Of a DNA stretch of 64,000 bases, positions 47,963 through 57,008 are shown one piece after another. Source of the DNA: Rhizobium oryzihabitans (GTDB taxonomy: Bacteria > Pseudomonadota > Alphaproteobacteria > Rhizobiales > Rhizobiaceae). Position 1 is the first letter of the stretch; each line of letters begins with the position of its first letter. A program made the translations under genes and the position numbers. Location: positions 868,001 through 932,000 of the forward strand of contig NZ_CP048632.1 in the NCBI RefSeq assembly GCF_010669145.1, in the 5' to 3' direction. Under the pieces are notes generated by a model. That model had not been told where the DNA came from and did no database searches. It saw only the letters and a program-made list of their open reading frames with translations.

Positions 47963-48460
47963 TTAGCGTTTTGCCTCGCCGCGCACCTGCTTGGCAATGC
48001 GGTCGAGCACCGCATTCACCAGCTTCGGCTCGTCGTGCTCGAAGAAAGCACGGGCGATTTCGACATATTCCGTCACGATGACGGCGACCGGCACGTCCTT
48101 GCGCTCGAGAATCTCGAAAGCGCCGGCGCGCAGGATGGCGCGCACGGTAGCATCGAGACGGGACAGCGGCCAGTCTTCCAGAAGTGCGGAGCGCACCAGC
48201 GGATCGATCTTCGTCTGGTCGCGGACGACGCCGGAGACGATGGAGCGGAACCAGGAAGGATCGGCCTTCAGATAGGTATCGCCATCGACTTCCTGCCCGA
48301 GGCGATGCGCCTCGTATTCGGCCACGACTTCCATCACGCCCGTTCCGCCGACATCCATCTGGTAAAGGGCCTGCACAGCCGCAAGGCGGGCCGCGCCGCG
48401 CTGGTTTGCCGGCTTTACCGAAGGCTGGCGCGGTTCGCCGCCATTTTCAACATTCGACAT
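47963..48460 (-). CDS. nusB: Transcription antitermination protein NusB
   Basis: 165 residues from ATG 48460; a GTG at 48472 would overlap the ribH stop by 8 bases. [21 protein letters not shown], the [44 protein letters not shown] block and [34 protein letters not shown] are NusB hallmarks. It binds boxA RNA with NusE in rRNA antitermination. Coupled to ribH as in many proteobacteria. Confidence 0.95.
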   Translation of the reverse strand: MSNVENGGEPRQPSVKPANQRGAARLAAVQALYQMDVGGTGVMEVVAEYEAHRLGQEVDGDTYLKADPSWFRSIVSGVVRDQTKIDPLVRSALLEDWPLSRLDATVRAILRAGAFEILERKDVPVAVIVTEYVEIARAFFEHDEPKLVNAVLDRIAKQVRGEAKR

Positions 48461-48464
48461 GCGT

Positions 48465-48911
48465 TCAGCCACCCAGTTTTTTCTTGAGCTCGATCATCGT
48501 CAGAGCCGCGCGGGCCGCAAAACCGCCCTTGTCCTTGTCGGAACGGCGAACACGCGCCCATGCCTGCTCGTCATTCTCAACGGTCAGGATGCCGTTGCCG
48601 ATGGCCAGCGATTCGCTGACGGCGAGATCCATCAGGGCGCGGGACGATTCGTTGGAGACGATGTCGAAATGGTAGGTCTCGCCACGAATGACCATGCCGA
48701 GTGCGACGAAACCGTCATATTCCGTGCCGTCATTATCCGCGCCATCCAGCGCCATGGCAATGGCAGCGGGGATTTCGAGCGCGCCGGGAACGGTGATGAC
48801 GTCATAGGTGGCGCCAGCTTCATCAAGCGCAAACTTTGCGCCTTCGAGAAGAGCATCGGCCATATCGTCATAAAAACGTGCTTCCACGATAAGAAGATGG
48901 GGTTTGGACAT
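48465..48911 (-). CDS. ribH: 6,7-dimethyl-8-ribityllumazine synthase
   Basis: 148 residues from ATG 48911. [70 protein letters not shown] and [17 protein letters not shown] are lumazine synthase motifs. It catalyses the penultimate riboflavin step by joining a pyrimidine from RibD with 3,4-dihydroxy-2-butanone phosphate. It belongs with the nearby ribE and ribD genes, separated from them by a LysE-type gene. No FMN riboswitch is seen upstream. Confidence 0.95.
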   Translation of the reverse strand: MSKPHLLIVEARFYDDMADALLEGAKFALDEAGATYDVITVPGALEIPAAIAMALDGADNDGTEYDGFVALGMVIRGETYHFDIVSNESSRALMDLAVSESLAIGNGILTVENDEQAWARVRRSDKDKGGFAARAALTMIELKKKLGG

Positions 48912-49075
48912 GGAATTTTCCTGAAAAGGTTCGCGCCGGATCATACCGGCTTTTGCGGCGGTCAAACCACGGCTGGCCGTTCTTGGCAAGTAATTTCATG
49001 TATCACCGGCGCAGGAGGACCCGTTTGCGGGGCATTTCGCCGGGTTTCAAGCCTTTCGGCGCCACCCGACAAGAA

Positions 49076-49708
49076 TCAGGTTTTCTGGAAGGCCAGGTGG
49101 ACGCCGAGCCCCATCAGCACGGTTCCGGCAGCGCGGCGGGCAAGCACCTGCACGGCGCTGGAACGCTTCAGTCGACCGACCATTGCGCCGGCCAGAAGCA
49201 CGCCGACCAGATCGGCCGAGGAAAAAATGAAATTGACGGCGATGCCGAGGATCAGCAATTGCAGCCAGACCGGAAAGGCCGCCGCAGGGTCGACGAATTG
49301 CGGCAGAAACGCCAGAAAGAACAGCGCGGTTTTTGGATTGAGCACATCGACGATGATGCTGTCGATGAAGGCGCGCCTCGCCGATTTCGGCTCGATGGCC
49401 AGATTGACGGCCTCACCTTCAAGCTTGCTGCGCACCATCGAGAAGCCGAGCCAGATGAGATAAAGCGCACCGCACAGCTTAACGGCGAGATAAAGCCACG
49501 GTACGGCCTGAAACAGCACCGAAAGCCCCGCCGCAGAGGCGACGATATGGAAATAGCAGCCGACATGGATGCCGAGCACCGCCATAAGCCCGGCAAACCG
49601 GCCGCGCGCCATTGTCTGCGCCGCCGCATAAAGCATGGCCGGGCCGGGAATATAGGCAAACAGGGCGGTGGTTATGAAAAAGGCTGTCAGCAGCTCAAAA
49701 GACGGCAT
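49076..49708 (-). CDS. LysE/RhtB family exporter
   Basis: 210 residues with six hydrophobic segments. The N-terminal MPSFELLTAFFITTALFAYIPGPAMLYAAAQTMARGRFAGL carries the PGP motif of the LysE superfamily, and the central KLCGALYLIWLGFSMVRSKLEG and IDSIIVDVLNPKTALFFLAFLPQFV are also typical. It exports an amino acid or small solute across the inner membrane. It lies between ribE and ribH on the same strand, but a palindromic repeat separates it from ribE. Confidence 0.9.
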   Translation of the reverse strand: MPSFELLTAFFITTALFAYIPGPAMLYAAAQTMARGRFAGLMAVLGIHVGCYFHIVASAAGLSVLFQAVPWLYLAVKLCGALYLIWLGFSMVRSKLEGEAVNLAIEPKSARRAFIDSIIVDVLNPKTALFFLAFLPQFVDPAAAFPVWLQLLILGIAVNFIFSSADLVGVLLAGAMVGRLKRSSAVQVLARRAAGTVLMGLGVHLAFQKT

Positions 49709-49836
49709 GATGTATTTCCCCTACCCCGGTTGGTCCCGCTATCGGCACTAGACATGTCTTTATAGCGTTTGCGCCTCAATCGGAAGCTGAGTGCCGGACA
49801 ACGATTGATGTGTCGCGATTTCCGGTACGTGTAACG

Positions 49837-49879
49837 CACCTCCCGTCATTCCGGCCTTGAGCCGGAATGACGGGAGGTG
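49837..49879. repeat. Perfect 19-base inverted repeat
   Basis: CACCTCCCGTCATTCCGGC pairs exactly with its inverse around CTTGA. It is a compact intergenic hairpin, 47 bases after the ribE stop, and could also act as a transcript end. Related in part (CCCGTCAT-CCGG) to the element at 53773. Confidence 0.85.
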
Positions 49880-49925
49880 GAAGCGTCAGGCGAACACAAT
49901 AAAACGCCGAACCTGCCTCCTCGAC

Positions 49926-50537
49926 TTACGCCGAGGGAAATTCCGCAAGTCTGGCGGCATAACGTGCCATGGTGTCGACTTCGAAATTGACGAAATCGCC
50001 CGGCTGGCGTTCGCCCCATGTGGTGACGGAAAGCGTATGGCGGATCAAAAGAACGTCGAAATCCGTGCCCTCGACGGCGTTGACGGTCAGCGATGTGCCG
50101 TCCAGCGCGACGGAGCCCTTGGGCGCGACGAATTTCGCCAGATGGTCCGGTGCACGCAGGCGGATGCGGACCGCTTCGCCTTCCGGCTCTACCGCGAGGA
50201 TTTCCGCCCGTCCGTCGACATGGCCGGAGACGATGTGACCACCAAGCTCGTCGCCGATCTTGAGCGCGCGCTCCAGATTGACATGCGTGCCCGTCTGCCA
50301 GCTGGCGATCGTCGTCAGGCGCAATGCCTCTTCCCAGGCCTCGACCTCGAACCAGCGCTCATTGCTGCCGTCTTCCGGCAGTCTGGTCACCGTCAGGCAG
50401 ATGCCGCCATGGGAGATCGATGCGCCCATATCGATGGTCCTGGGATCGTAATTGGTCGCCACCCGCAGACGGATGCCTTCTGCCAGGGCTTCCAGCTCGG
50501 ACACGGTTCCAACGTCGGTGACAATTCCGGTAAACAT
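49926..50537 (-). CDS. ribE: Riboflavin synthase alpha subunit
   Basis: 203 residues from ATG 50537. It starts MFTGIVTDVGTV, the invariant N-terminus of riboflavin synthase, and contains two lumazine-binding repeats (SISHGGICLTVTRL and SVALDGTSLTVNAV). It makes riboflavin by dismutation of two lumazine molecules. The start codon overlaps the ribD stop (TGATG), so the two are translationally coupled. Confidence 0.94.
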   Translation of the reverse strand: MFTGIVTDVGTVSELEALAEGIRLRVATNYDPRTIDMGASISHGGICLTVTRLPEDGSNERWFEVEAWEEALRLTTIASWQTGTHVNLERALKIGDELGGHIVSGHVDGRAEILAVEPEGEAVRIRLRAPDHLAKFVAPKGSVALDGTSLTVNAVEGTDFDVLLIRHTLSVTTWGERQPGDFVNFEVDTMARYAARLAEFPSA

Positions 50538-51785
50538 CAAAGCGGCCTTTCATAATCGAAGCAGCGATCCGGCCCGTAGGTGGTTTCGCTGACCAAAACA
50601 TAATCGCCCGGAATATCGGCACGGCGGAGCGGCGTTTCAATGCCGCCGTCACCGACCACGACCGGGCTTTCAAATAGCATGATACGGTCCACCAGCCCCG
50701 CTTCAAGGAATGATTTTGCGGCAAAAGCGCCACCTTCGACCAGAAGTTCCGACATGCCGCTTTCGGCGAGAATGTGGAGGAGGTTTTCGAGGGTTGGGGC
50801 TTCGAGGATCTGGACGCCGGCGTCGGTCAGGAGTTGGCGCTTTGACTCGGCGTTACCCCCCTCTGCCCTGCCGGGCATCTCCCCCTCAAGGGGGGAGATC
50901 GGCAAGGGGCTGTCCGATCGTTCAAATTTCGGTGCCGGTTCACCCTCTCTGGCCATCGATGCATGACCGAGCAGCGCTCCATCGATCTCCCCCCTTGAGG
51001 GGAGATGCCCGGCAGGGCAGAGGGGGTAACGCCGCGACCGCAACGATTACCGGCACCTCGCGCGCCGTCTTCACCAGCTTCGATGTCAGCGGCAATTCAA
51101 AATGTCGATCAAGCACGATGCGGACCGGCGAGCGATCCTCTAGACCTTCAACGCGGACCGTCAATTCCGGATCATCCGCGATCGCCGTACCGATACCGAC
51201 AAGGATGCAATCACAGCGCGCCCGGAGCTCATGCACGGCGTGGCGAGCCTGCGGCCCGGTAATCGCCACCTGCCCCTCGCCTTTCCTGCCGATCATGCCA
51301 TCAGCGGAAACAGCAAGCTTTAGAATCACATGCGGGCGTTTTCTAACCTGACGTGTGAGGTAACCGGCAAGCGCCCGCTCGCCTTCACGGCGCAACAGGC
51401 CGGTTTCCACCGCAATGCCCGCATCGCGCAGGATCGCGTAACCGCGCCCCGAAACACGCTCATCCGGATCGTCGACAGCAACCACGACGCGGGCAACGCC
51501 GAATTCCACCAGCGCATTGGCGCAGGGTGGTGTCTTGCCCCAGTGCGAACAGGGTTCGAGGGTTACATAGGCGGTAGCGCCGCGTGCGGCTTGCCCGGCC
51601 ATCTCCAGCGCCTGCCTCTCGGCGTGGGGGCGGCCGCCAATGGCGGTGACCGCTTCGGCGATGATTTGCCCGTCTTTTACGAGAACACAGCCAACCGATG
51701 GGTTGGTGAGCGTCTGACCCTGATGGCGAAGCGAAACCTCGATTGCCCGGGCCATGAATCTTTCGTCATCGGCGCGGGTCGTCAC
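50537..51785 (-). pseudogene. ribD: Bifunctional RibD, interrupted by a repeat and off-frame by two bases
   Basis: Deaminase-reductase of riboflavin synthesis. From GTG 51785 the deaminase domain is intact: VGCVLVKDGQIIAEAVTAIGGRPHAERQAL (zinc HAE), TLEPCSHWGKTPPCANAL. The reductase domain starts ILKLAVSADGMIG. A 185-base palindrome (50849-51033) sits after VIVAVA, a surface-strand junction. In the given sequence the frame stops inside it, at 50940. One arm of the palindrome has one C fewer in each of two runs; restoring both bases gives an open frame through the repeat (SPLPISPLEGEMPGRAEGG) back to LLTDAGVQILEAP and 50537, a 416-residue protein. See findings. Confidence 0.85.
50849..51033. 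repeat. Palindromic repeat element inside ribD
   Basis: Arms of about 51 bases, each GGCGTTACC... CTCTGCCCTGCCGGGCATCT ... CAAGGGGGGAGATCG, face each other around about 80 bases. The left arm has 6-C and 5-C runs where the right has 5 and 4. Elements of this family are common between genes in Rhizobiaceae; this one lies within a coding sequence. Confidence 0.9.
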
Positions 51786-51787
51786 GT

Positions 51788-52267
51788 CTACACTCCGGCG
51801 TCCGTATCACGGGCGATCTTGGCGTTGATTTCGGCAATGACGTTCTCGAAATCCTCGGCGTGGCTGAAATCGCGATAGACCGAGGCGTAGCGCACGAAGG
51901 CCACGTCATCGAGGCTCTTCAGCGCTTCGAGAACCTGCAGGCCGATTTCTTCCGAGGGGATTTCCGTCTCGCCGGAACTTTCCAGGCGGCGGACGATGCC
52001 GGAGACGGCGCGCTCGATCCGGTCACGGTCGACCGGGCGCTTGCGCAGCGCGATCTCGAAGGATCGCACCAGCTTTTCCCGGTCGAAGGGCAGCTTGCGG
52101 CCGCTTTTCTTGATGACCATCAGCTCGCGCAGTTGCACGCGCTCATAGGTCGTGAAGCGGCCGCCGCAATCGGGGCAGATGCGCCGCCGGCGGATGGAGG
52201 TATTGTCCTCCGCCGGACGCGAGTCCTTGACCTGTGTGTCTTCGGAACCGCAAAATGGGCAGCGCAT
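51788..52267 (-). CDS. nrdR: Transcriptional repressor NrdR
   Basis: 159 residues. Zinc ribbon [22 protein letters not shown]...[19 protein letters not shown] (two CxxC pairs), then an ATP-cone domain ([41 protein letters not shown]). It senses ATP/dATP and represses ribonucleotide reductase genes. It starts 12 bases after the glyA stop and ends 2 bases before ribD, so glyA-nrdR-ribD-ribE is one operon. Confidence 0.96.
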   Translation of the reverse strand: MRCPFCGSEDTQVKDSRPAEDNTSIRRRRICPDCGGRFTTYERVQLRELMVIKKSGRKLPFDREKLVRSFEIALRKRPVDRDRIERAVSGIVRRLESSGETEIPSEEIGLQVLEALKSLDDVAFVRYASVYRDFSHAEDFENVIAEINAKIARDTDAGV

Positions 52268-52279
52268 CGTCTTCCTCTC

Positions 52280-53569
52280 TTACATGTAGGGGTACATCGG
52301 GAAACGGTCGGTCAGGCCGACGACCTTTTCACGCACCGCAGCCTCGACGGCGGCATTGCCCTCATCCGAATTGGCAACCTTCAGACCATCGAGAACTTCG
52401 ACGATCAGTTTGCCGATTTCGCGGAATTCCGCTTCCTTGAAACCGCGCGTCGTGCCGGCCGGCGTGCCGAGACGCACACCCGAGGTGACGAAGGGCTTTT
52501 CCGGATCGAAAGGAATGCCGTTCTTGTTGCAGGTGATGTAGGCGCGGCCAAGGGCTGCTTCCGCCCGCTTGCCGGTGGCGTTCTTCTTGCGAAGATCGAC
52601 CAGCATCAGGTGGTTGTCGGTGCCGCCGGAGACGACATCCAGACCGCCTTCGACCAGCGTTTCGGCAAGCGCCTTGGCGTTCTTGACGACCTGCGCGGCG
52701 TAGTCCTGGAATTCCGGCTGCAGCGCCTCACCGAAGGCAACCGCCTTGGCGGCGATGACGTGCATCAGCGGGCCGCCCTGGAGGCCGGGGAAAACGGCCG
52801 AGTTGAACTTCTTGGCCAAATCCTCGTCATTGGTGAGGATCATGCCGCCACGCGGGCCGCGCAGCGACTTGTGCGTCGTTGTCGTGGCAACATGGCAATG
52901 CGGGAATGGCGACGGATGCTGGCCACCGGCAACCAGACCGGCAATGTGGGCCATGTCGACCATCAGATAGGCGCCGACTTCATCGGCGATCTCGCGGAAG
53001 CGCTTCCAGTCCCAGATGCGGGAATAGGCGGTGCCGCCGGCAAGGATCAGCTTCGGCCGGGTTTCCTTGGCCTTGCGCTCCACTTCGTCCATGTCGAGCA
53101 GGTTGTCGCCTTCGCGCACACCGTAGGACACGACGTTGAACCACTTGCCAGACATGTTGACCGGCGAACCATGCGTCAGATGGCCTCCCGAGTTCAGGTC
53201 GAGACCCATGAAGGTATCACCCGGCTGCAGGAGCGCGAGGAACACGGCCTGGTTCATCTGCGAACCGGAATTCGGCTGCACGTTGGCGAAGTTGACGCCG
53301 AACAGCTTCTTGGCGCGCTCGATGGCGAGTTCTTCAGCGATGTCGACGAACTGGCAGCCGCCGTAATAACGCTTGCCCGGATAACCTTCCGCATATTTGT
53401 TGGTCATGATCGAACCCTGCGCTTCGAGCACGGCGCGGGAAACGATGTTTTCCGAGGCGATCAGTTCGATCTCGTGGCGCTGGCGACCCAGTTCCTTCTC
53501 GATCGCGCCGAAAATATCCGGATCGACTTCGGCAAGCGGACGGGAGAAGAAAGCATCTGTGTTCGACAT
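52280..53569 (-). CDS. glyA: Serine hydroxymethyltransferase
   Basis: 429 residues from ATG 53569. The PLP lysine is in [20 protein letters not shown]. Other family motifs are [35 protein letters not shown] and [13 protein letters not shown]. It interconverts serine and glycine with tetrahydrofolate, feeding one-carbon units to purine and thymidylate synthesis. First gene of the nrdR-ribD-ribE operon. The longer N-terminal frame beyond 53569 is non-coding. Confidence 0.97.
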   Translation of the reverse strand: MSNTDAFFSRPLAEVDPDIFGAIEKELGRQRHEIELIASENIVSRAVLEAQGSIMTNKYAEGYPGKRYYGGCQFVDIAEELAIERAKKLFGVNFANVQPNSGSQMNQAVFLALLQPGDTFMGLDLNSGGHLTHGSPVNMSGKWFNVVSYGVREGDNLLDMDEVERKAKETRPKLILAGGTAYSRIWDWKRFREIADEVGAYLMVDMAHIAGLVAGGQHPSPFPHCHVATTTTHKSLRGPRGGMILTNDEDLAKKFNSAVFPGLQGGPLMHVIAAKAVAFGEALQPEFQDYAAQVVKNAKALAETLVEGGLDVVSGGTDNHLMLVDLRKKNATGKRAEAALGRAYITCNKNGIPFDPEKPFVTSGVRLGTPAGTTRGFKEAEFREIGKLIVEVLDGLKVANSDEGNAAVEAAVREKVVGLTDRFPMYPYM

Positions 53570-53772
53570 GGTGAAGGCTCCTGAAACAGTAATGCGATGG
53601 CGTCTTAGCGCCCTGCCCGGACAAGAGCAATACGGGCTGCGAGATTTGCCCGTCAAACTGCGACGTTGCGACAAAAAACGACAGTTGTTTTTATGAAAGC
53701 AGCGGTGAGAGGAGAAAAAGCCGCACGCGGCGGGGAGGATCAGACTTGTGAGGAAAGGCGACAAGCTTTCCT

Positions 53773-53887
53773 CCCGTCATGCCGGACTAGATCCGGCATC
53801 CAGCCACGGCGCGTCTGCGCCGTGAAAGGACTCTCTCGCGATCAAGGACTTGATCGCACTGGACCCCGGATCAGGTCCGGGGTGACG
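53773..53887. repeat. Palindromic intergenic repeat (family 1)
   Basis: It fills the 376-base gap between the glyA start and the transpeptidase stop. Arms CCCGTCATGCCGGACTAGATC and an imperfect inverse (GATCAGGTCCGGGGTGACGG) enclose GGCGCGTCTGCGCCGTG and ATCAAGGACTTGAT. The centre resembles that of the repeat at 14322. Nothing else recognisable in the gap. Confidence 0.8.
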
Positions 53888-53946
53888 GCGTATGAGGGCT
53901 ACGCCGCACCCGGCGAAGCGCGGCCTTCAATGAAAGCAAAGCCGGA

Positions 53947-55278
53947 TCAGTTGCGCGGCAACAGGTCGTCGTCAACCGGGCCGGCCGGCTGCTCGATGCC
54001 GGTCGTCGTGTTGAGTGCCAGTTCGGCGTTGCCGTCCTTCTCATAGATGTCGTCGCGGAACTGCACCACGCCGTCCTTCGCCGACCATGCGGTGATGTAG
54101 ACGAAATAGACAGGAACTTCCTGCGCCAGCTTTATCGGCGTGTTGACGCGGGTTGCGATGACGCGCTCCATTTCCTGACGTGACCAGCCGGGCGTGTCGC
54201 GCAGCAGCCAGCTTGTCAGGTCGCGCACGTTCTGCACGCGCACGCAGCCGGAGGATTCGAAACGCATCAGCTTGTTGAACAGGCCCTGCTGCGGCGTGTC
54301 GTGCATATATTCGTTGTTCGGATTGTGGAAGTTGATCTTCGTGGACGACATGGCGTTGATCTTGCCGGGGTCCTGACGGAACATCAGGTTCGGGGCCTTC
54401 GGCGCGAACCAGTCAACGGATGTCGGCGACACTTCCTGTCCCTTGCCATCGATGAGGCGGATGTTGTTCCGCTCCAGATAGGTCGGGTCCTTCTGCATCA
54501 GGGGCACGATGTCCTTTTCGACGATCGAGCGCGGCGCTGTCCAGTAGGGGTTGAGGATGACCTCATAAATCTTGGAATTGATGACGTGCGTCGGGCGGCT
54601 GGCGCGGCCGACAACGGCCGTGTTGCGCAGGACGACGCGCTCGTTCTCCACCGCCTCGATGGCGGCGGCCGGAATATTCACCATCAGGTGACGCTGGCCG
54701 AGATCGCCAGACATGGACTGGATGCGGACAAGGTTGGTCTGCAGCTGCGCCAGACGGATCTGGGCCGAAACATTGAGCGCCTTTGTCGTATATTCACCGC
54801 TGACACCATCGGCCGGAAGACCGTGGCGCGCCTGGAAGCGCTTCAGGGCACCGTCGACGTAGGAATCGAAGGCGCTGGAAATGCCGGCTTCGCGCGTCAG
54901 GTCACCGGAGACCATCAGGCGCTGGCGAAGCGCCTGCACCGAGGGATCCGAGACGCCGATCTGAAGACGCTGCTGGGTGACGGGCACGTCGGGCCAGCCG
55001 CCGTTCTGCACGATCTGCTGATATTGCATGATCGCCTGCTGCATATAGACAGGCGCTTCCCGCCCCAGAACCGGGTTGTTGGAGACGACACCCACGGCGG
55101 AACGCGACGAGTTGGCGTCGAACTGGTCATCCCAGTTGCCGCGGCGCGAAGAGCCCATGAGATCGTTAAGCGCGTTCTGCGCGAAGGCAGGCGCGGCAAG
55201 CGCTGCGGCACCAACGGAAACGGCGGAGCGCAGAAGCGCACGGCGCGATACGGAATCGGATACGGATTTCTTTGTCAT
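53947..55278 (-). CDS. ldt: L,D-transpeptidase (YcbB-like)
   Basis: 443 residues. Tat-type signal SRRALLRSAVSVGAAALAAPAFAQ. Peptidoglycan-binding domain about 110-170 (VQALRQRLMVSGDL...VDGALKRFQARHGLPADGVSGEYTTKALN). The YkuD catalytic domain has His326 and Cys345 in FESSGCVRVQN, as in YcbB/LdtD. It forms 3-3 cross-links in peptidoglycan in the periplasm. It lies 375 bases downstream of ldtR, its presumed regulator. Confidence 0.92.
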   Translation of the reverse strand: MTKKSVSDSVSRRALLRSAVSVGAAALAAPAFAQNALNDLMGSSRRGNWDDQFDANSSRSAVGVVSNNPVLGREAPVYMQQAIMQYQQIVQNGGWPDVPVTQQRLQIGVSDPSVQALRQRLMVSGDLTREAGISSAFDSYVDGALKRFQARHGLPADGVSGEYTTKALNVSAQIRLAQLQTNLVRIQSMSGDLGQRHLMVNIPAAAIEAVENERVVLRNTAVVGRASRPTHVINSKIYEVILNPYWTAPRSIVEKDIVPLMQKDPTYLERNNIRLIDGKGQEVSPTSVDWFAPKAPNLMFRQDPGKINAMSSTKINFHNPNNEYMHDTPQQGLFNKLMRFESSGCVRVQNVRDLTSWLLRDTPGWSRQEMERVIATRVNTPIKLAQEVPVYFVYITAWSAKDGVVQFRDDIYEKDGNAELALNTTTGIEQPAGPVDDDLLPRN

Positions 55279-55653
55279 TCTACCTACCAGCCACTCTCTT
55301 CGGCATTCTGAACAATGCCTAAATCAATATGATTAACAAACACGTACAACGTGTCTGCCGGCCGGTAATGCTCAACACCCATGATCCGGGCGCTATTGTC
55401 TGGCAGAACAGTCGGGACTTGCCACGACAGCAGGAGAAACCGCCGGCTCCTTCACCTTTGCGGGTCCCATATCAATATGGCCAATTCGTGTCACGAGCCT
55501 TTTCTCACGAAGCTTTGTATCCCCTGCAAAAAGGGGCGAAGGCCTGGTTTGTGAGCCGGGGTTGACACGCTGAAACGGGGAACGTTCCGAGGCGAATCCG
55601 CAAGCCGGAGGCAAAGTCATGCCCCCGGCTTAAACAGTGAAACCGTCGCGGTA
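55279..55653. other. Gap between ldtR and the transpeptidase gene
   Basis: 375 bases with no convincing gene. It holds the inverted repeat ACACGT-ACA-ACGTGT at 55340-55354, about 61 bases before the ldt start, and GATTAACAAA at 55331-55340, which also occurs upstream of ldtR. An AAGCCGG/CCGGCTT hairpin at 55602-55631 follows ldtR. Confidence 0.6.
55340..55354. promoter_or_regulatory. Candidate LdtR operator
   Basis: Perfect 15-base dyad ACACGT-ACA-ACGTGT in the ldt promoter region; MarR proteins bind dyads of this size. Adjacent GATTAACAAA recurs at 56262-56271 upstream of ldtR. Confidence 0.45.
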
Positions 55654-56166
55654 TTAAAGACGATAGGCTATCGAGTCGTTCCAGAAGCGATCGAGGCGCT
55701 GCAGCAGCTTGTTCATTTCGGAGAACTCGCCGGTGCCGATGCCGCCGACCTTTTCGATCGAGCCGACGTGGCGTTCATAAAGACGGGCAACCGTTTCGGC
55801 GATTTCCTGGCCCTTTTCGGTCAGGCTGATGCGGACCGAGCGACGGTCGACACGCGAGCGCTGGTGGTTGATGAGACCGAGGTCGACCAGCTTCTTGACG
55901 TTGTAGGAGACGTTCGAGCCGAGGTAATAACCACGCGAACGAAGCTCGCCGGCCGTCAGTTCGGAATTGCCGATGTTGAACAGCAGCAGGGCCTGAACGG
56001 CGTTGACGTCATCGCGACCCTGACGGTCGAACTCATCCTTGATGACATCGAGGAGGCGGCGGTGGAGACGTTCCACCAGGTGCAGCGACTCCATGTAGAG
56101 CGAGCGGATGGTATCTTCATGTGCATCGGCAACAACGGCCTGCGGCTTAACTTTGCTATTGATCAT
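55654..56166 (-). CDS. ldtR: MarR-family regulator LdtR
   Basis: 170 residues. ALLLFNIGNSELTAGELRSRGYYLGSNVSYNVKKLVDLGLINHQRSRVDRRSVRISLTEKG is a MarR winged HTH with the DRR wing. The whole resembles LdtR described from Liberibacter and Sinorhizobium, which controls an L,D-transpeptidase gene and osmotic tolerance. Its position just upstream of an ldt gene on the same strand supports the name. The ATG at 56166 is preceded by AGTGAGGCAGTC. Confidence 0.9.
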   Translation of the reverse strand: MINSKVKPQAVVADAHEDTIRSLYMESLHLVERLHRRLLDVIKDEFDRQGRDDVNAVQALLLFNIGNSELTAGELRSRGYYLGSNVSYNVKKLVDLGLINHQRSRVDRRSVRISLTEKGQEIAETVARLYERHVGSIEKVGGIGTGEFSEMNKLLQRLDRFWNDSIAYRL

Positions 56167-56397
56167 GACTGCCTCACTGTTTTGTTTGGCGGTGTGTTTG
56201 TTTGTCTCCCGCCTTGAGTGAGAACCTAATCAATGCGCATAAAATTCTACTTAAAAGCTACGATTAACAAATGGTTACCTGCATTTTTCCAAAGGGGCCA
56301 AACTTGTGGCGAAGCGGGAATGGTTCCCAGCCAGTCATTATAAATCAATGGCTTAGCGATAAAATCAGGCCCGAAATCGGGCCGAATTGCTTTATTC

Positions 56398-56835
56398 TTA
56401 TGGTAAATCAATTCTTGCGCGCTCTTCATTTTGGCGCTGATCCAGCCAGAAAGCGACCAGAAATAGTATATAAATGGTTGCCACCAGGCCGTGCATCACG
56501 GGTACGAGCGTGTTGGCGCCGAAGATATGCGGCCACACCTTGTACATGGCGATCTGAGCGCCCGCGCCCATGACCCAGATGACCGCCCCCCAGGAAGCGC
56601 CGAGCCAGAGACCGAGCGCCGCGACCGGGAAAATCACCGCAAGCGCGCTGCCCGCCACCCGCCAGGGCAGGTTCAGCATATCGAACCGTCCGTGCCCTCC
56701 CAGCGAATATCCCGTCAGCATCGCCCAATATTGCAGGCCGAACCAGAAACAGGAAACCGCGACCAGCCTCATGAAGACCAGAAAGAGGATTTCCGTAAGC
56801 GGACGCTTCGGCAGAGGTTGAGAATCAGGTTCCAT
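56398..56835 (-). CDS. DUF6163-type membrane protein
   Basis: 145 residues with four hydrophobic segments (about 15-40, 60-80, 85-105, 115-135). The stretches LVAVSCFWFGLQYWAMLTGYSLGG and VWPHIFGANTLVPVMHGLVATIYILFLVAFWLDQRQ are the pattern of the rhizobial DUF6163 group. Inner-membrane protein of unknown function. It is divergent from hemB, with 173 bases between start codons. Confidence 0.75.
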   Translation of the reverse strand: MEPDSQPLPKRPLTEILFLVFMRLVAVSCFWFGLQYWAMLTGYSLGGHGRFDMLNLPWRVAGSALAVIFPVAALGLWLGASWGAVIWVMGAGAQIAMYKVWPHIFGANTLVPVMHGLVATIYILFLVAFWLDQRQNEERARIDLP

Positions 56836-57008
56836 GGCCGGAAGATACGGTCTCGACGGGCGGGCGACCAGCCCATATTGAATTCCACGGCCTGCCTTGT
56901 CAAAACATCACGCCGGTGCGGGACGCCGATGAGGGAAGATTGTCGCATTCGCATGGGCCAAGCTTCATGCTATGCAGCTTTCCAAATTTGATCGAAGGAC
57001 ATTCTTAC

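Noticed and set aside
48912..49075. FMN riboswitch upstream of ribH
   Set aside because: The conserved core of the RFN element was not found on the minus strand here or before ribE.
55574..55590. GGAACGTTCC palindrome as an EcfG promoter
   Set aside because: Neither strand has CGTT at the correct 16-17 base distance, and no gene starts nearby in the right orientation.
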